Assembly (NCBI RefSeq): GCF_020831365.1
Contig: NZ_JAJHPV010000013.1
Location: forward strand, 186,001-250,000
Origin: Massilia agrisoli
GTDB lineage: Bacteria > Pseudomonadota > Gammaproteobacteria > Burkholderiales > Burkholderiaceae_D
DNA length: 64,000 bases
Direction of reading: 5' to 3'
The notes beneath the pieces are model-generated. The model was not told the DNA's origin. It did not search any database and saw only the letters and a program-made list of their open reading frames with translations. Below are positions 62,762 through 64,000 of the stretch, in pieces; positions within the stretch are counted from its first letter, which is position 1; the number at the start of each line of letters is the position of its first letter. Position numbers and translations under genes: made by a program.

Positions 62762-64000
62762 GCAGATGCTGTTTTCTTCTGAGGTGTGGGGGCAGGACGC
62801 CGCTTCGGGGCCCAGCGGGTTGCCAGCCATGCCTGCGGCTCGAACCCGTCGTCCAGGGTGACATGTTCGATGCCGGGCGCAACGCTACTGTCCCGTTCGC
62901 TGAGCAGCACGCTGCAACCGGCCAGGCCGAGCAGGGTAGCGTCGGAGAACAGGCTCGACTCTTGCCAGACCGTCGCGGGAACCACGTCCACGACGCCGGT
63001 ACGCCACAACGCTTCCGACGCATCGCCAATCACCAGCAGGCGCAGCGGTGGAACATCGGCGCCGCGGCTGGCGAGCAGGCGGGCCAGCTGCAGGACCTTG
63101 GCGTTGCCGGGCGCTTCGATGCGGTGCTGCCACACCGCGATGCGGGTACAGCTGCCGGCAATCGGCGCGGGCAGGGTGCGTGCCAGGTCGGCGTCGCCGC
63201 CCAACAGCCTGAGCGATGTTTCCAGCCATGCCGATCCGGCCTGCACCAGTGCTTCACGCAGCGCCGAGCGCGCCGCGGTGAGCGGGTCGTCGCTGATAAA
63301 GGCGTGGTACTCCGGATGGTAGTGCGGGTAGCGCGCCGCGAGCACCTGGCGGTTCTGGCGCACGCGCAGGGTCTTTTCAAAACGGAACGAAACCGTGCCG
63401 GCATGCGCGACAAACACGCCGGTGGCGTTCAGGTGGCGGTAGCCAGCCGCGCTTGCGCGCAGGCACCAGTCGACTTCCTCGCCGTAGCCGCGCACCAGCG
63501 CAACACCGTCGAGCATGCCGATCTGGTCGAGCACATCGCGGCGGATCAGCATGGTGAAGCCGCAGCAGGACGGTAATGCGACATCGGCTGTCGCGCCGGC
63601 GGCGCGCAATTGCGCCGCAATGGTGTCGATCTGAGCCAGCTGCGCTGCAGTTGGCGCCGGCGTGGCGGTGGCGATTGTCGGGAAACTGCTGATCTCGCCA
63701 TTGTTGGACCATGGGGTGACCGAAGCGATGTCGGGCGCGCTGTGCAGCGCCGTCTTGAGGCGGTCGATCCAGTCGCCGTGCACCAGGGTGTCGGCGTTGA
63801 GCAGCAGCACGTCATGGCCGCGGTGGTGGCGCATGCCGCGGTTCACGGTTTCGATGAAGCCGAGGTTGAACTGGTTGCGCAGCAGCGTAATTCGCCCGGC
63901 CGCGGCAAGCTGGTCCAGCCACGCCGACAGCGCCGGCTCCGGGCTGGCGTCGTCGATGACGACAATCTCGGCCCGGGTGAGATTGCCGGGCAGCGTAGCC
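62758..64000 (-). CDS. GT2 glycosyltransferase (partial, N-terminus beyond window)
   Basis: The frame is open to the right edge, covering 413 residues. The visible GT2 parts are EIVVIDDASPEPAL, LLLNADTLVHGDW (DxD-type metal motif), FTMLIRRDVLDQIGML and GYGEEVDWCLRASAAGY. The C-terminal ~150 residues show KVLQLARLLASRGADVPPL and are less familiar, ending in a Lys/Ala-rich tail. The start codon is outside the window. It is the first visible gene of a tightly overlapping run with the next GT2, methyltransferase and GT4. Confidence 0.88.
   Translation of the reverse strand, partial: ATLPGNLTRAEIVVIDDASPEPALSAWLDQLAAAGRITLLRNQFNLGFIETVNRGMRHHRGHDVLLLNADTLVHGDWIDRLKTALHSAPDIASVTPWSNNGEISSFPTIATATPAPTAAQLAQIDTIAAQLRAAGATADVALPSCCGFTMLIRRDVLDQIGMLDGVALVRGYGEEVDWCLRASAAGYRHLNATGVFVAHAGTVSFRFEKTLRVRQNRQVLAARYPHYHPEYHAFISDDPLTAARSALREALVQAGSAWLETSLRLLGGDADLARTLPAPIAGSCTRIAVWQHRIEAPGNAKVLQLARLLASRGADVPPLRLLVIGDASEALWRTGVVDVVPATVWQESSLFSDATLLGLAGCSVLLSERDSSVAPGIEHVTLDDGFEPQAWLATRWAPKRRPAPTPQKKTASA

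Overview
The window is a 64 kb piece of a bacterial chromosome, mostly high in G+C. It most resembles an Oxalobacteraceae-type betaproteobacterium (Massilia / Duganella / Janthinobacterium-like). This placement is inferred from gene content: a CqsA/LqsA/JqsA-type autoinducer synthase beside a matching kinase and regulator, a TonB-ExbB-ExbD-ExbD-TPR cluster, the order rluC-phosphatase-Rieske-sppA, and high-GC codon use. No rRNA, prophage, insertion sequence or CRISPR array was seen.

Layout. 1-3.8 kb: a NUDIX hydrolase cut by the window edge, an initiator tRNA-fMet with its own promoter and terminator, an EamA exporter followed by AlkA, an XdhC-family protein and a 44-residue membrane peptide. 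3.9-11.2 kb: a minus-strand housekeeping run ribF-ileS-lspA-coaBC-dut, ending in a lipoprotein that looks like an inactivated M48 peptidase. 11.5-15.5 kb: an energy-transduction cluster tonB-exbB-exbD-exbD-TPR. 16-20.8 kb: the stress-associated trio prkA-yeaH-spoVR. 21.4-24.9 kb: an adenosine/adenine deaminase and a lone FtsX/YbbP-type permease. 25-30 kb: a probable alpha-hydroxyketone quorum-sensing locus with synthase, sensor kinase and response regulator, trailed by a fatty-acid-hydroxylase-type membrane enzyme and a group II truncated haemoglobin. 30-33.3 kb: rmuC, a CoA-transferase and a GFA-family zinc protein. 33.4-37.7 kb: chrA-moaA-mobA-moeA. 37.9-45 kb: rne, divergent from rluC-HAD phosphatase-Rieske-sppA, then a candidate small RNA. 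45-50.6 kb: a hypothetical protein, an RsuA-type pseudouridine synthase, an FAH-family hydrolase, TerB-like and TerC proteins, an NhaR-like regulator and a Phd/VapC-type toxin-antitoxin pair.

From about 50.6 kb to the end lies a surface-glycan region. Its first part, to about 58.6 kb, is clearly more AT-rich. It holds galU, a PP-loop ATPase with a QueC-like zinc motif, a pyruvyltransferase, a HAD + GT2 fusion and a separate HAD protein. The second part is high in GC and made of overlapping genes: a GT4, a methyltransferase, a large two-part GT2 and a GT2 running off the window end.

The stretches most worth following are the quorum-sensing locus (25.0-30.0 kb), whose regulator has no recognisable DNA-binding domain and whose synthase is followed by a hydroxylase and a haem protein, and the glycan island, where a QueC-like enzyme and a rearranged HAD / DxGWxGT / glycosyltransferase set suggest uncharacterised glycan chemistry. 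All functions are read from sequence motifs only; no database search was run.
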